DNA from: JANXVY01 sp038329675
Lineage (GTDB): Bacteria; Pseudomonadota; Alphaproteobacteria; Rhizobiales; Hyphomicrobiaceae
Direction of reading: 5' to 3'
Assembly (NCBI GenBank): GCA_038329675.1
Contig: JBBQNE010000105.1
Span: 1 to 11,212 of the forward strand
DNA length: 11,212 bases
The notes beneath the pieces were generated by a model, which worked only from the letters and a program-made list of their open reading frames with translations, ran no database searches and was not told the origin of the DNA. Both the position numbers and the translations under genes were made by a program. Position 1 is the stretch's first letter, and the number at the start of each line of letters is the position of its first letter. Below, piece by piece: positions 1 to 6,230 of the stretch.

Positions 1-1421
1 GCTGATTGCCCCGGGGCTGCGGCAGCAACGCTTGGCACATCAACCGTCGTGCGGTCGCCGGTTTTGCCATCAACAAGGCTGAACAGGCGGGCGCCAGACG
101 AGGGTTCGCCCGTGACGACATAAGCTCCACCGGCGTCTTGATCCCGGTCCGCACCGTTTGAAAGCTTGACCACGCGCGGGTCGTTGATCCGGTCGGCGAG
201 CGTTGCTCGCTTGGGCTCGGTGCGGGGGCCGCCCGACGATGTCTGAACGCTACCGGCACCGAGCTTCTTCATCTCGTCCATATAATGGGCCGCCTGCCGC
301 GCGAGCCGCTCGTTGAGGGCCGCGACCTCCGCCCGTAGACTTTCGATCGTCGATGTTTGCTCGCGCGTTTGGGCCTCAAACGCCGAAACCTTGGCCTTCA
401 TGGCGATCGGGCTTTCGCGGCCACCGCGTTCGGTCGGTAAACCGTCTTCGTAGGTCGATAGCGCTGCCTTGGTGCGTGCAACCTCAGCCAACAGGTCCTG
501 CCGCTCCGATTTCAGTTGCCGCAGTTCTGCTTCGGTCGAACGGGCGCCAGTGGTGTCAGCTTCGGCTGCCTCGGCTTTCGCGCGCGCCAGCCCGTAGGCC
601 GACTTGAGGTCGCTAAATTCAGCCTGAAGGCGGGTGAATTCAGCCGCGCTCGCCTCCAGCGTCGCTTTGCTCGCCGCCCCTAGTGCCCCCGTGACGGCTG
701 CCACGACGCCCGGTTCTGCTCCGCTCAACGGGTTTGCAATGACCGATTGCAAGCGCTCGATCAGCGAGTTCTGGTCGCGCGACTTGGCGCGCAACGCCTC
801 GACCTCGGAACGCAAGGCGACCTCGCCGTCAAACCGCTGGTCGGCGAATATTTCGGTGTTGCGCGCTGCCCGCGTTGAAAGTGCGGTTCGCAGCTGTTCA
901 AGCTCTGTGCCCTGTTGGGTATTGATCTGTGTCGCCTCGGCGATCGCCCGGGCTTGTCGCTGGGCCGTATCGGCCAGCGCGGTGACCTCGTTATCGCGTT
1001 GTTGCAATAACTTGCGGGCTTGCGTCAGTCGGCCCTCGATCTTGGGCAAGCGGTCAGTGATCGTCTGTTCGAGCACACGCTTGGCGTTGTCGAGTTCGTC
1101 AAGTTGCGCTTTTTGCGTATCGGACACGCCCTCAAGTTCGCTGATCCGCGCATCGCGGCGGTTGACCTCGATTTTTTGACGGGCCGATCCAAGTGTTACG
1201 CGCTCAAGCTGTGTTTCGAGGTTGTGGATACGGATCGCATGGTCGGCGCGCATCCGGTCCCGATCGGCGCGGATCTCACTTTCGGTCAGGGGCAAAGATC
1301 GGCGGAGAGCGTCGGCGGTCAGGCGCACGGTGCGGTTGCGATACGCTGGCGCGACGATCACGGCGAGAAGTGTCGCGACCAGGAAACCGAGCGCCACGAG
1401 CATAATCGTGTTGATCGTCAT
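1..1421 (-). CDS. Membrane-anchored coiled-coil protein, C-terminus beyond the left edge (partial)
   Basis: The frame is open without a stop from ATG 1421 to the left edge, giving about 473 residues. It begins MTINTIMLVALGFLVATLLA, a hydrophobic segment at about residues 6-25 that looks like an uncleaved N-terminal membrane anchor. Next comes an Arg-rich stretch, then long heptad-like regions rich in E, Q, R, L and A (about 50-200 and 255-390) that should form coiled coils. The last visible part is Ser/Gly/Pro-rich. The layout resembles a conserved but uncharacterised alphaproteobacterial family with one N-terminal anchor and an 'LTESEIRADRDRMRAD'-type motif after it. No catalytic motif is visible. 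In-frame ATGs also exist at 1439 and 1478. I prefer 1421 because the anchor follows directly and a GGGGA lies upstream. The gene is 235 bp downstream of eipA on the same strand. Being an open reading frame is well supported; function is unknown and a role in envelope organisation is only a guess. Confidence 0.8.
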   Translation of the reverse strand, partial: MTINTIMLVALGFLVATLLAVIVAPAYRNRTVRLTADALRRSLPLTESEIRADRDRMRADHAIRIHNLETQLERVTLGSARQKIEVNRRDARISELEGVSDTQKAQLDELDNAKRVLEQTITDRLPKIEGRLTQARKLLQQRDNEVTALADTAQRQARAIAEATQINTQQGTELEQLRTALSTRAARNTEIFADQRFDGEVALRSEVEALRAKSRDQNSLIERLQSVIANPLSGAEPGVVAAVTGALGAASKATLEASAAEFTRLQAEFSDLKSAYGLARAKAEAAEADTTGARSTEAELRQLKSERQDLLAEVARTKAALSTYEDGLPTERGGRESPIAMKAKVSAFEAQTREQTSTIESLRAEVAALNERLARQAAHYMDEMKKLGAGSVQTSSGGPRTEPKRATLADRINDPRVVKLSNGADRDQDAGGAYVVTGEPSSGARLFSLVDGKTGDRTTVDVPSVAAAAPGQS

Positions 1422-1656
1422 CGCTCGACCATTCCCCATTCGCGGTTGCCGCAGTGCGACCGGCCCGCGGCGGCCCATCGACGGTCGCGTTGCGTCATAC
1501 GCGGCCTGTTGTGTCGCACTTGGCCTAACGCGAGGTTCGGCTTGGTCGCCGTCCGCTCGCTACACGTGACCCATTTGCGACACGGGATACCAATACACGA
1601 CGCGCCAACCCGTGGCCAGATGCTGTCGGTCAGCGGTCGGATAACTGCGCCCTCGC

Positions 1657-2901
1657 TTAGAACGGGTTCCAGGTCGGCCGTCGCGTGAACTTCGAATAGC
1701 CAACGTTGGCACCAAGCCGCAGCCCGACGCCCGAGCGGATCACGGCAAGCGTGATGTCGTTATGCTTTTGGAACTGTACGCTGACGCCACCAACCGCATA
1801 GGTCGAGCCTTCGACGCCGGCATAGCGCTCGAATATGTCGTTCGGGTCCGACAGTTTGTAGACGAGGATCATGACCTTTGATCCTTCGCCGCCGACGTCA
1901 AAGCCCAAGGATGGGCCCTGCCAGAAGATTTTGCTGTCGCCGGCGTCTTTGGTGTAGAGCACACCTTCCCCATAACGAAGTCCGGCAAAAAACGCCCCGC
2001 CGCCATCTTCGCCGAGGATGTAGCCGTTGGGCCGTCCGGCTTGGCGGAAGGTGTGCTCGATGGCGCTGGCGAGGCCCTGGGTGATCGAGCCAAAGAACCC
2101 GCGCCCCTTTTCGACGATCTCACCTTGTTCGTAATAGCCACGGGTCGGAGTCTCACGGGTCGGCCCATCACGGCCGCGCGATGGCGGTGGCGATTGTTCA
2201 TAGGATTGCGACGGGGCGCTGTAGGGTTGGCCGTAGCCGCCGCGCGTCTCGTTGTTAGCGTAGTCCCCGTCTCGCTGGTTCCCGTCTCGCTGGTTCCCGT
2301 CTCGCTGGTTCCCGTCTCGCTGGTTTCCGTCTCGCTGGTTTCCGTCTCGCTGGTTTCCGTCGCGACTGTCGCCGCCGTCTCGTTGATAGCCGTCGCGACT
2401 ATCGCCACGGTGGGTGTACTCACCTGGTACGCGGGAAGCATCAACGCCGCGTTCCGAACCGCCGTAGTTGCCTCTGCGGTCGCCCCCTCCACTGTTGTTA
2501 CCGCCGCCGTAGCTGCCCTGTTGGCCACCTTGCTGGCCGCCGTAGGCTTGGTTGCGGCCCGAACCGTATGGGGGTGTACCGTAAGCGTTGGGTTGGCTGT
2601 AACCGCCGCTCTGGTTGGAGCCCTGTGACGGCGGCGTCTGGTAGCCATCTTGCGGCGGACGATAGGCGTCATCGACGCGACCTTGCGCAACGGCCAGCGT
2701 CGCTGTCAAAACCAGCAGCGCGAAGCTGACCGCTATGCGATGACCCCACTCGGCACCGGACGGCCCGGCACGGGACGTCACAGCACGGTTCGTTACGACA
2801 CGGTTCGTTACGACACGGTTCGTTACGACACGGGGCATCCGGTTAGCCAGGATCGACGTTGAAGTGGGGCCAACCAGTTGGGCCAAAAACGAGTGGGTCA
2901 T
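1657..2901 (-). CDS. eipA: EipA-like DUF1134 periplasmic envelope protein with expanded repeat linker
   Basis: The C-terminal domain (about residues 262-414, from EKGRGFFGSITQGLASAIE to the terminal TRRPTWNPF) is a full DUF1134/EipA domain, a small beta-barrel in the periplasm. In Brucella EipA supports envelope integrity and resistance to envelope stress. From ATG 2901 the protein is 414 residues, about twice the usual length of the family. The extra length is a Gly/Gln/Asn/Tyr-rich linker (about 75-260), including six consecutive GNQRD-type repeats near 180-212. A hydrophobic secretion signal (about 56-72, ending TLAVAQG) follows an unusually long basic N-region of about 55 residues, which contains three VVTNR repeats. 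ATG 2901 has AAGGA ten bases upstream. A longer TTG start at 2943 is less likely. GTG 2781 would give a more normal signal peptide but has no visible Shine-Dalgarno. The domain call is very secure; the start is moderately so. Confidence 0.93.
   Translation of the reverse strand: MTHSFLAQLVGPTSTSILANRMPRVVTNRVVTNRVVTNRAVTSRAGPSGAEWGHRIAVSFALLVLTATLAVAQGRVDDAYRPPQDGYQTPPSQGSNQSGGYSQPNAYGTPPYGSGRNQAYGGQQGGQQGSYGGGNNSGGGDRRGNYGGSERGVDASRVPGEYTHRGDSRDGYQRDGGDSRDGNQRDGNQRDGNQRDGNQRDGNQRDGNQRDGDYANNETRGGYGQPYSAPSQSYEQSPPPSRGRDGPTRETPTRGYYEQGEIVEKGRGFFGSITQGLASAIEHTFRQAGRPNGYILGEDGGGAFFAGLRYGEGVLYTKDAGDSKIFWQGPSLGFDVGGEGSKVMILVYKLSDPNDIFERYAGVEGSTYAVGGVSVQFQKHNDITLAVIRSGVGLRLGANVGYSKFTRRPTWNPF
2267..2356. 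repeat. Six tandem copies of a 15-bp unit inside eipA
   Basis: The + strand unit is CCGTCTCGCTGGTT followed by C or T, repeated six times without interruption. The first three copies end in C and the last three in T, a synonymous Gly codon difference (GGG versus GGA) on the coding strand. Each unit encodes Gly-Asn-Gln-Arg-Asp. More degenerate GDSRD/GYQRD units flank it on the 5' side of the gene (about 2357-2406). Because 15 is a multiple of three, gain or loss of copies keeps the frame. Confidence 0.95.
2784..2833. repeat. Three tandem copies of a second 15-bp unit at the 5' end of eipA
   Basis: The + strand unit CACGGTTCGTTACGA occurs three times exactly (2784-2798, 2799-2813, 2814-2828), followed by a partial CACGG. 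On the coding strand it encodes a Val-Val-Thr-Asn-Arg repeat in the N-region ahead of the hydrophobic secretion signal. It is unrelated in sequence to the linker repeat at 2267-2356. Confidence 0.93.
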
Positions 2902-2911
2902 GCGACGGTGA

Positions 2912-2916
2912 TCCTT
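2912..2916 (-). promoter_or_regulatory. Ribosome binding site of eipA
   Basis: AAGGA on the minus strand, ten bases before ATG 2901. It favours that ATG over the upstream TTG at 2943 and the downstream GTG at 2781. Confidence 0.55.
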
Positions 2917-3084
2917 CGATCGGCAGCGGCGGCTACACCGCAAGACACGAGCGCCAGTGTGCCACTGGACAGCTGATTCGTGACCCCATCGGATGCGCGA
3001 AAAGCGGCACTAAACTGTGGCTGAAAGGCTGCAAATCCATGATGTTTCGTGGTTTTAGCGTCACCGGTCTGCGTCATGGATATG

Positions 3085-3112
3085 AATAGATCGACAGGAA
3101 TGCCGCCAGCAA
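3085..3112 (-). promoter_or_regulatory. Possible sigma-70-type promoter for eipA
   Basis: On the minus strand, TTGCTG (3112-3107) is separated by 16 bases from TCTATT (3090-3085), a moderate match to -35 and -10 hexamers. It would start transcription near 3077, leaving a leader of about 175 bases before eipA. This is eye-matching only, and similar weak matches occur by chance. The 254-bp gap between cysQ and eipA contains no TTAA, so no canonical CtrA box is present. Confidence 0.2.
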
Positions 3113-3155
3113 CCCACGGCTCACGGGACTGGCCGACAAACGGGGACTGGCTGAC

Positions 3156-4031
3156 TCAGGGGGCGTGTGGGGCCCGAAGCTCACTCAACGCCCGAAGTTC
3201 GTCTAACGACAGGCTCGATGCGATGAAATTTGGATTACGAAAGTCGATCGCTGCCTGACCGTAAGCCATCGTGGCTCCATCGGAGCGGACCATATGGCCG
3301 CCGGCCGCAAGCACGATCGCCTCGCCCGCCGCCGTATCCCATTCGCAGGTATCGCCCAGTTGTGGGTAGAGATCGCCCGAGCCGCTGGCGATTTTGCAGA
3401 ATTTGTAAGACGAGCCCAAGCTACAGCGCTCGGCGACTGGCAGTCGGGCCATCATCGCCTCGGCGCGTGACGTATCGCGCGACCGAGACAGCAACGCGAT
3501 AATCCCACCCTGGCTGAGGATCGCGTTGCGGGTTCTGACGCGCGTGACGGCGGGTTGTAAGCCGTCAAACGTCACCGCACCGACCGTTGTTTTCAGATCC
3601 AGTGCAGCACGGTAGGCGACACCTGGACCATCGGTGACAAACAGATCCGCGAGCGCTGGCGCAAAGATCAGCCCGTAGACGGGACGCCCCCCCTCAACCA
3701 GCGCCACGTTGATCGTGAACTCCTTGCGTCCGTTAACAAATTGCCGCGTTCCATCCAGCGGATCAACCAGCAGAAACGGGTCGGTGAGAGCTGACCGCGC
3801 GCCGCCAGCGAAGGCTTCTTCAGAGACCACGGCAACGCCTGGCATGATCGCGGCGAGCGCCTTCAACAAAATCGCCTCGGCGCGCAAGTCGGCCTCTGTG
3901 ACGGGGGATTGGTCGGCCTTGACCGACACGGCGCAGCCATCCTGAAACAAGGCAAGTTCAACGCGTCCGGCCTCGATTACGGCGGGAAGGAGCGCATTGG
4001 TCAAGGCACGCTGTTGGGTGGAGTTCAACAT
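3156..4031 (-). CDS. cysQ: 3'(2'),5'-bisphosphate nucleotidase CysQ
   Basis: CysQ hydrolyses 3'-phosphoadenosine 5'-phosphate (and often PAPS) to AMP (or APS) and phosphate. This removes an inhibitory by-product of sulfate assimilation. The 291-residue protein belongs to the Mg-dependent, lithium-sensitive inositol monophosphatase superfamily. Its metal-binding motifs are in order: SPVTEAD at about 42-48, the EE pair at 71-72, DPLDGT at 90-95, and WDTAAGEAIV at 231-240. The SSYKFCKIASGSGDLYP segment before the last motif points to CysQ rather than SuhB, though inositol monophosphatase activity cannot be excluded from sequence alone. ATG 4031 is the natural start, although the upstream region has only a weak Shine-Dalgarno (GGC-rich). 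It is divergent from chpT across 453 bp, and 254 bp upstream of eipA on the same strand. It may be transcribed alone. Confidence 0.93.
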   Translation of the reverse strand: MLNSTQQRALTNALLPAVIEAGRVELALFQDGCAVSVKADQSPVTEADLRAEAILLKALAAIMPGVAVVSEEAFAGGARSALTDPFLLVDPLDGTRQFVNGRKEFTINVALVEGGRPVYGLIFAPALADLFVTDGPGVAYRAALDLKTTVGAVTFDGLQPAVTRVRTRNAILSQGGIIALLSRSRDTSRAEAMMARLPVAERCSLGSSYKFCKIASGSGDLYPQLGDTCEWDTAAGEAIVLAAGGHMVRSDGATMAYGQAAIDFRNPNFIASSLSLDELRALSELRAPHAP

Positions 4032-4235
4032 GGGCAGCCAACAATCATGGGAGGCGGCGTCCTTTGTTCGTCGGCTTGACCTTCAACGTCAACTTCGCGT
4101 CTCGCCGAGGTCAACGATACCCGCCGCGCATTTAAACGAAGCGCTACGCGAGGGTCGATCACAGCGGATTTGCACTATCGCCGTTGGCCATCCGACATCG
4201 ACTACGCAGCGCGGCAGGCCCACGGCAGGCCCGTC

Positions 4236-4271
4236 TGCGAACCCGTATGCGAACCCGTATGCGAACCCGCG
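4236..4271. repeat. Three tandem copies of a 12-bp unit in the cysQ-chpT intergenic region
   Basis: The unit TGCGAACCCGTA is present at 4236-4247 and 4248-4259, followed by a third copy at 4260-4271 with the last two bases changed. It lies in non-coding DNA between divergent genes. Confidence 0.85.
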
Positions 4272-4470
4272 TCCGAGCTCGCATCTAACGCATACTCGCC
4301 CGCAGAGCGCCCCCCCCTGAAGATAGGGCTGAAACCTGATCATCCGTTGTCTGGACGGGCACAGCAAGGTGGACATGCATCAAATTCTGCGGCCCGGACA
4401 CAGTTTGCCGCCTGAGAATCGCTTATCGCTAACCGCATGGCATTTGACTGCGCCTGGATACGACCGGCGC

Positions 4471-4476
4471 GAGGAG
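4471..4476 (+). promoter_or_regulatory. Ribosome binding site of chpT
   Basis: GAGGAG, eight bases before ATG 4485. It decides the start against an in-frame ATG at 4437, whose first 16 residues do not resemble ChpT. Confidence 0.8.
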
Positions 4477-4484
4477 CATACCCA

Positions 4485-5123
4485 ATGGCCGTCGCCCATC
4501 CAACCGACCTCGAACTCGCCGCGCTCATCTCAAGTAAAATTTGCCACGACGTCATTGGCCCCGTTGGCGCAATTTATAACGGCATCGAGATCCTCGACGA
4601 GGATAACGACGCCGACGCCAAGTCCTATGCGATGGACGTCATCCGTAACGTCACCGAACAGGCTTCCGCCAAGCTTCAGTTCGCTCGCTTTGCGTTTGGT
4701 GCGGTTGGCTCGTCGGGCGCGATGATCGACCTTGCCACTGCCGAGCAGATCTCGCGCGGCTTCGTTGGCAACAGCAAGCATACCCTCGTTTGGCACGGCC
4801 AGCCCGGATACATGATGAAGGACCGGGTCAAGTTGCTGCTCAACCTCGTTGCTTCGGCAATTGCAGCTCTTCCGCGCGGTGGTGAGATCGCCGTGGTGGT
4901 CGAGGGCACGTTGGAGACGCCCAACTTCCTTGTCCGCTGCAAAGGACCGAACGCCCGACCGCCACAGCACCTGACCGAATTCATCGTCGGTAACGCGACA
5001 GCCCCGCTCGATGCGATGAGTATTCAGGCCTATTATACTTGGCGGCTGGCTGGCACAGCGCAGATGCGCTTGCAGATCCTCAAAGACGGCGACGACATCT
5101 TGCTCGCCGCAGAACCTGCCTAA
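4485..5123 (+). CDS. chpT: Histidine phosphotransferase ChpT
   Basis: ChpT carries phosphate from the hybrid kinase CckA to the response regulators CtrA and CpdR. It thereby controls the alphaproteobacterial cell cycle, motility and related programmes from the cytoplasm. The 212-residue protein has the hallmark helix SSKICHDVIGPVGAIYNGIE near residues 16-35, with phospho-accepting His21. This belongs to a DHp-like domain that dimerises into a four-helix bundle. The rest (about 85-212) matches the degenerate ATPase-like domain of the family (KLLLNLVASAIAALPRGGEI). The length is close to that of other ChpT proteins. The start is fixed by GAGGAG eight bases upstream. aroQ begins 111 bp downstream on the same strand, with no obvious terminator between, so co-transcription with the aroQ-accBC block is possible. 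Neither cckA nor ctrA is in the window. Family assignment is secure; partners are inferred from the family. Confidence 0.94.
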   Translation: MAVAHPTDLELAALISSKICHDVIGPVGAIYNGIEILDEDNDADAKSYAMDVIRNVTEQASAKLQFARFAFGAVGSSGAMIDLATAEQISRGFVGNSKHTLVWHGQPGYMMKDRVKLLLNLVASAIAALPRGGEIAVVVEGTLETPNFLVRCKGPNARPPQHLTEFIVGNATAPLDAMSIQAYYTWRLAGTAQMRLQILKDGDDILLAAEPA

Positions 5124-5234
5124 CGCTCGCCCAAGCAGGGCCAGAGCCGTGCCGCCCACCGCCAGGGCTGATCGTGGTAGCACTCGGGCGTCCTGCTTTC
5201 GCAGCGCGGTAAAAGCTGATAGAGCGGCGGCGCA

Positions 5235-5675
5235 ATGGCGAAACTCATCTACATTTTGAACGGCCCGAACCTCAACCTGCTTGGCAGCCGGGAACCCGCG
5301 ATTTACGGCAGCGAAAGCTTAGACGACGTCCGCCGTCGCTGCGAGGCGACTGCAGCAGCCCGCAGCGTGTCGACCGACTTCCGTCAATCAAACCATGAGG
5401 GCGTGCTCGTCGATTGGGTGCAGGAAGCGCGAACCAAAGCGTCCGGGCTGATCATCAATGCGGGTGGCTATACGCATACATCGGTCGCCATCCTTGATGC
5501 GCTCCAGGCGGTCGAAATCCCCGTGATCGAGGTCCACCTGTCGAATATCTTCCGCCGCGACGCCTTCCGCCACCATTCCTACGTTTCGCTGGCGGCTAAG
5601 GGTGTCATTTGCGGGCTTGGGGGTCGCGGCTATGAATTGGCCATCGACGCGCTTGCCGATCTGATGAACCCCTGA
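5235..5675 (+). CDS. aroQ: Type II 3-dehydroquinate dehydratase
   Basis: AroQ dehydrates 3-dehydroquinate to 3-dehydroshikimate, the third step of the shikimate pathway to aromatic amino acids. The 146-residue length is typical of the small dodecameric type II enzyme. Visible signatures are NGPNLNLLGSRE at 9-20 (Asn12 and lid Arg19), the catalytic Tyr24 in IYG, QSNHEG at 51-56, INAGGYTHTSVA at 74-85, catalytic His101 in EVHLSN, and FRHHSY at 111-116. It ends with GLGGRGYELAIDAL. The Shine-Dalgarno is weak (AGCGGCGG-like), but the start agrees with the family's N-terminus. It is followed by accB, 50-77 bp downstream depending on the accB start; aroQ-accB-accC order is common in Alphaproteobacteria and suggests an operon. 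Confidence 0.97.
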   Translation: MAKLIYILNGPNLNLLGSREPAIYGSESLDDVRRRCEATAAARSVSTDFRQSNHEGVLVDWVQEARTKASGLIINAGGYTHTSVAILDALQAVEIPVIEVHLSNIFRRDAFRHHSYVSLAAKGVICGLGGRGYELAIDALADLMNP

Positions 5676-5737
5676 TAGCGGCGCCCGCCGCCATAGTGAA
5701 CGAGCGGTGACGATCACGATCCGCGATGGCCAATTTC

Positions 5738-5742
5738 GAGGA
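5738..5742 (+). promoter_or_regulatory. Probable ribosome binding site of accB
   Basis: GAGGA, ten bases before ATG 5753. The alternative ATG at 5726 has no clear Shine-Dalgarno, so this site favours the shorter protein. Confidence 0.5.
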
Positions 5743-5752
5743 CAACGAAGCG

Positions 5753-6226
5753 ATGGGCAAAGACGACGGCAAAATCAAACCGGACGTGGACGAGCATAAG
5801 CTCATTCGCGATCTGGCTGCCCTGTTGAACGAGACCGGCCTCACCGAAATCGAAATCGAAAAAGACAACGTCAAGGTTCGCGTTGCGCGCCATGTGACAG
5901 TCGCAGCCGTCGCTGCCCCTGCCATGTCCGCTGGCGCATTAGGGTCTGCAATTGGGTCTGGCGTGGCTGGCTCCAGCGACGTCAGCAAACACCCAGGCAC
6001 CGTCAAATCACCAATGGTCGGCACGGCGTATCGCTCGGCACAACCTGGAACGCCGCCCTTCGTGGACATTGGCACTAAGGTAGCCGCTGGTGACCCGGTT
6101 CTCATCATCGAAGCCATGAAAACGATGAACCAGATCCCGGCGCCAAAATCGGGCACGGTCGTTGCGATGCTGGTTGAAGACGGCCAGCCGGTTGAATTCG
6201 GCGAAGCGTTGATGGTCATCGAGTGA
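5753..6226 (+). CDS. accB: Biotin carboxyl carrier protein of acetyl-CoA carboxylase
   Basis: AccB carries biotin between the carboxylase (AccC) and the carboxyltransferase (AccAD) of acetyl-CoA carboxylase, the first committed step of fatty acid synthesis. From ATG 5753 it has 157 residues. The N-terminal helix DEHKLIRDLAALLNETGLTE and IEIEKDNVKVRVAR are typical of alphaproteobacterial AccB. An Ala/Val/Gly/Ser-rich linker (about 50-80) leads to the biotinyl/lipoyl domain. That domain has the 'thumb'-like segment GTAYRSAQPGTPPFVDIG and the biotinylation motif EAMKTMN, with the modified Lys at about 123. An upstream in-frame ATG at 5726 would add nine residues. I prefer 5753 for its GAGGA and because the family usually starts just before a Lys/Asp-rich segment. 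accC follows after four bases, indicating tight translational coupling. Confidence 0.95.
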   Translation: MGKDDGKIKPDVDEHKLIRDLAALLNETGLTEIEIEKDNVKVRVARHVTVAAVAAPAMSAGALGSAIGSGVAGSSDVSKHPGTVKSPMVGTAYRSAQPGTPPFVDIGTKVAAGDPVLIIEAMKTMNQIPAPKSGTVVAMLVEDGQPVEFGEALMVIE

Positions 6227-6230
6227 GCTG

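Larger units (their letters stand above)
4032..4484. other. Divergent intergenic region between cysQ and chpT
   Basis: This 453-bp stretch must hold the promoters of both cysQ (leftward) and chpT (rightward). I see no convincing gene in it. Short open frames on both strands encode low-complexity, Arg/Ala/Pro-rich translations without family resemblance or good ribosome binding sites. It contains a short 12-bp tandem repeat (4236-4271) and a duplicated GGCAGGCCC near 4213-4232. A single TTTAAAC occurs near 4132, but no second TTAA lies at CtrA spacing. No promoter could be picked with confidence. Confidence 0.7.

Noticed and set aside
634..1688. Several + strand open frames opposite the left-edge coiled-coil gene
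   Set aside because: They are Ser/Arg/Ala-rich antisense readings of a continuous minus-strand frame with a clear membrane anchor and heptads.
2041..2628. Long + strand open frame across the repeats of eipA (195 residues, Val/Ala/Leu-rich)
   Set aside because: It lies opposite a domain-verified gene, its composition is what the reverse complement of Gly/Gln/Arg/Asp repeat codons gives, and it has no family resemblance.
1869..2690. Long minus-strand open frame (273 residues, Thr/Glu/Ser repeats) in another frame over eipA
   Set aside because: It is a frame-shifted reading of the same 15-bp repeats; a repeat unit divisible by three without stops leaves other frames open as well. The DUF1134 domain is in the other frame.
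4089..4376. Minus-strand open frame of 95 residues in the cysQ-chpT intergenic region
   Set aside because: Cys/Arg/Gly-rich translation with a GFAYGFAYGFAD stretch that simply reflects the 12-bp repeat; no ribosome binding site and no recognisable family.
4437..4484. Upstream ATG extension of ChpT by 16 residues
   Set aside because: ATG 4485 has GAGGAG at eight bases, and the extra residues do not fit the family's N-terminus.
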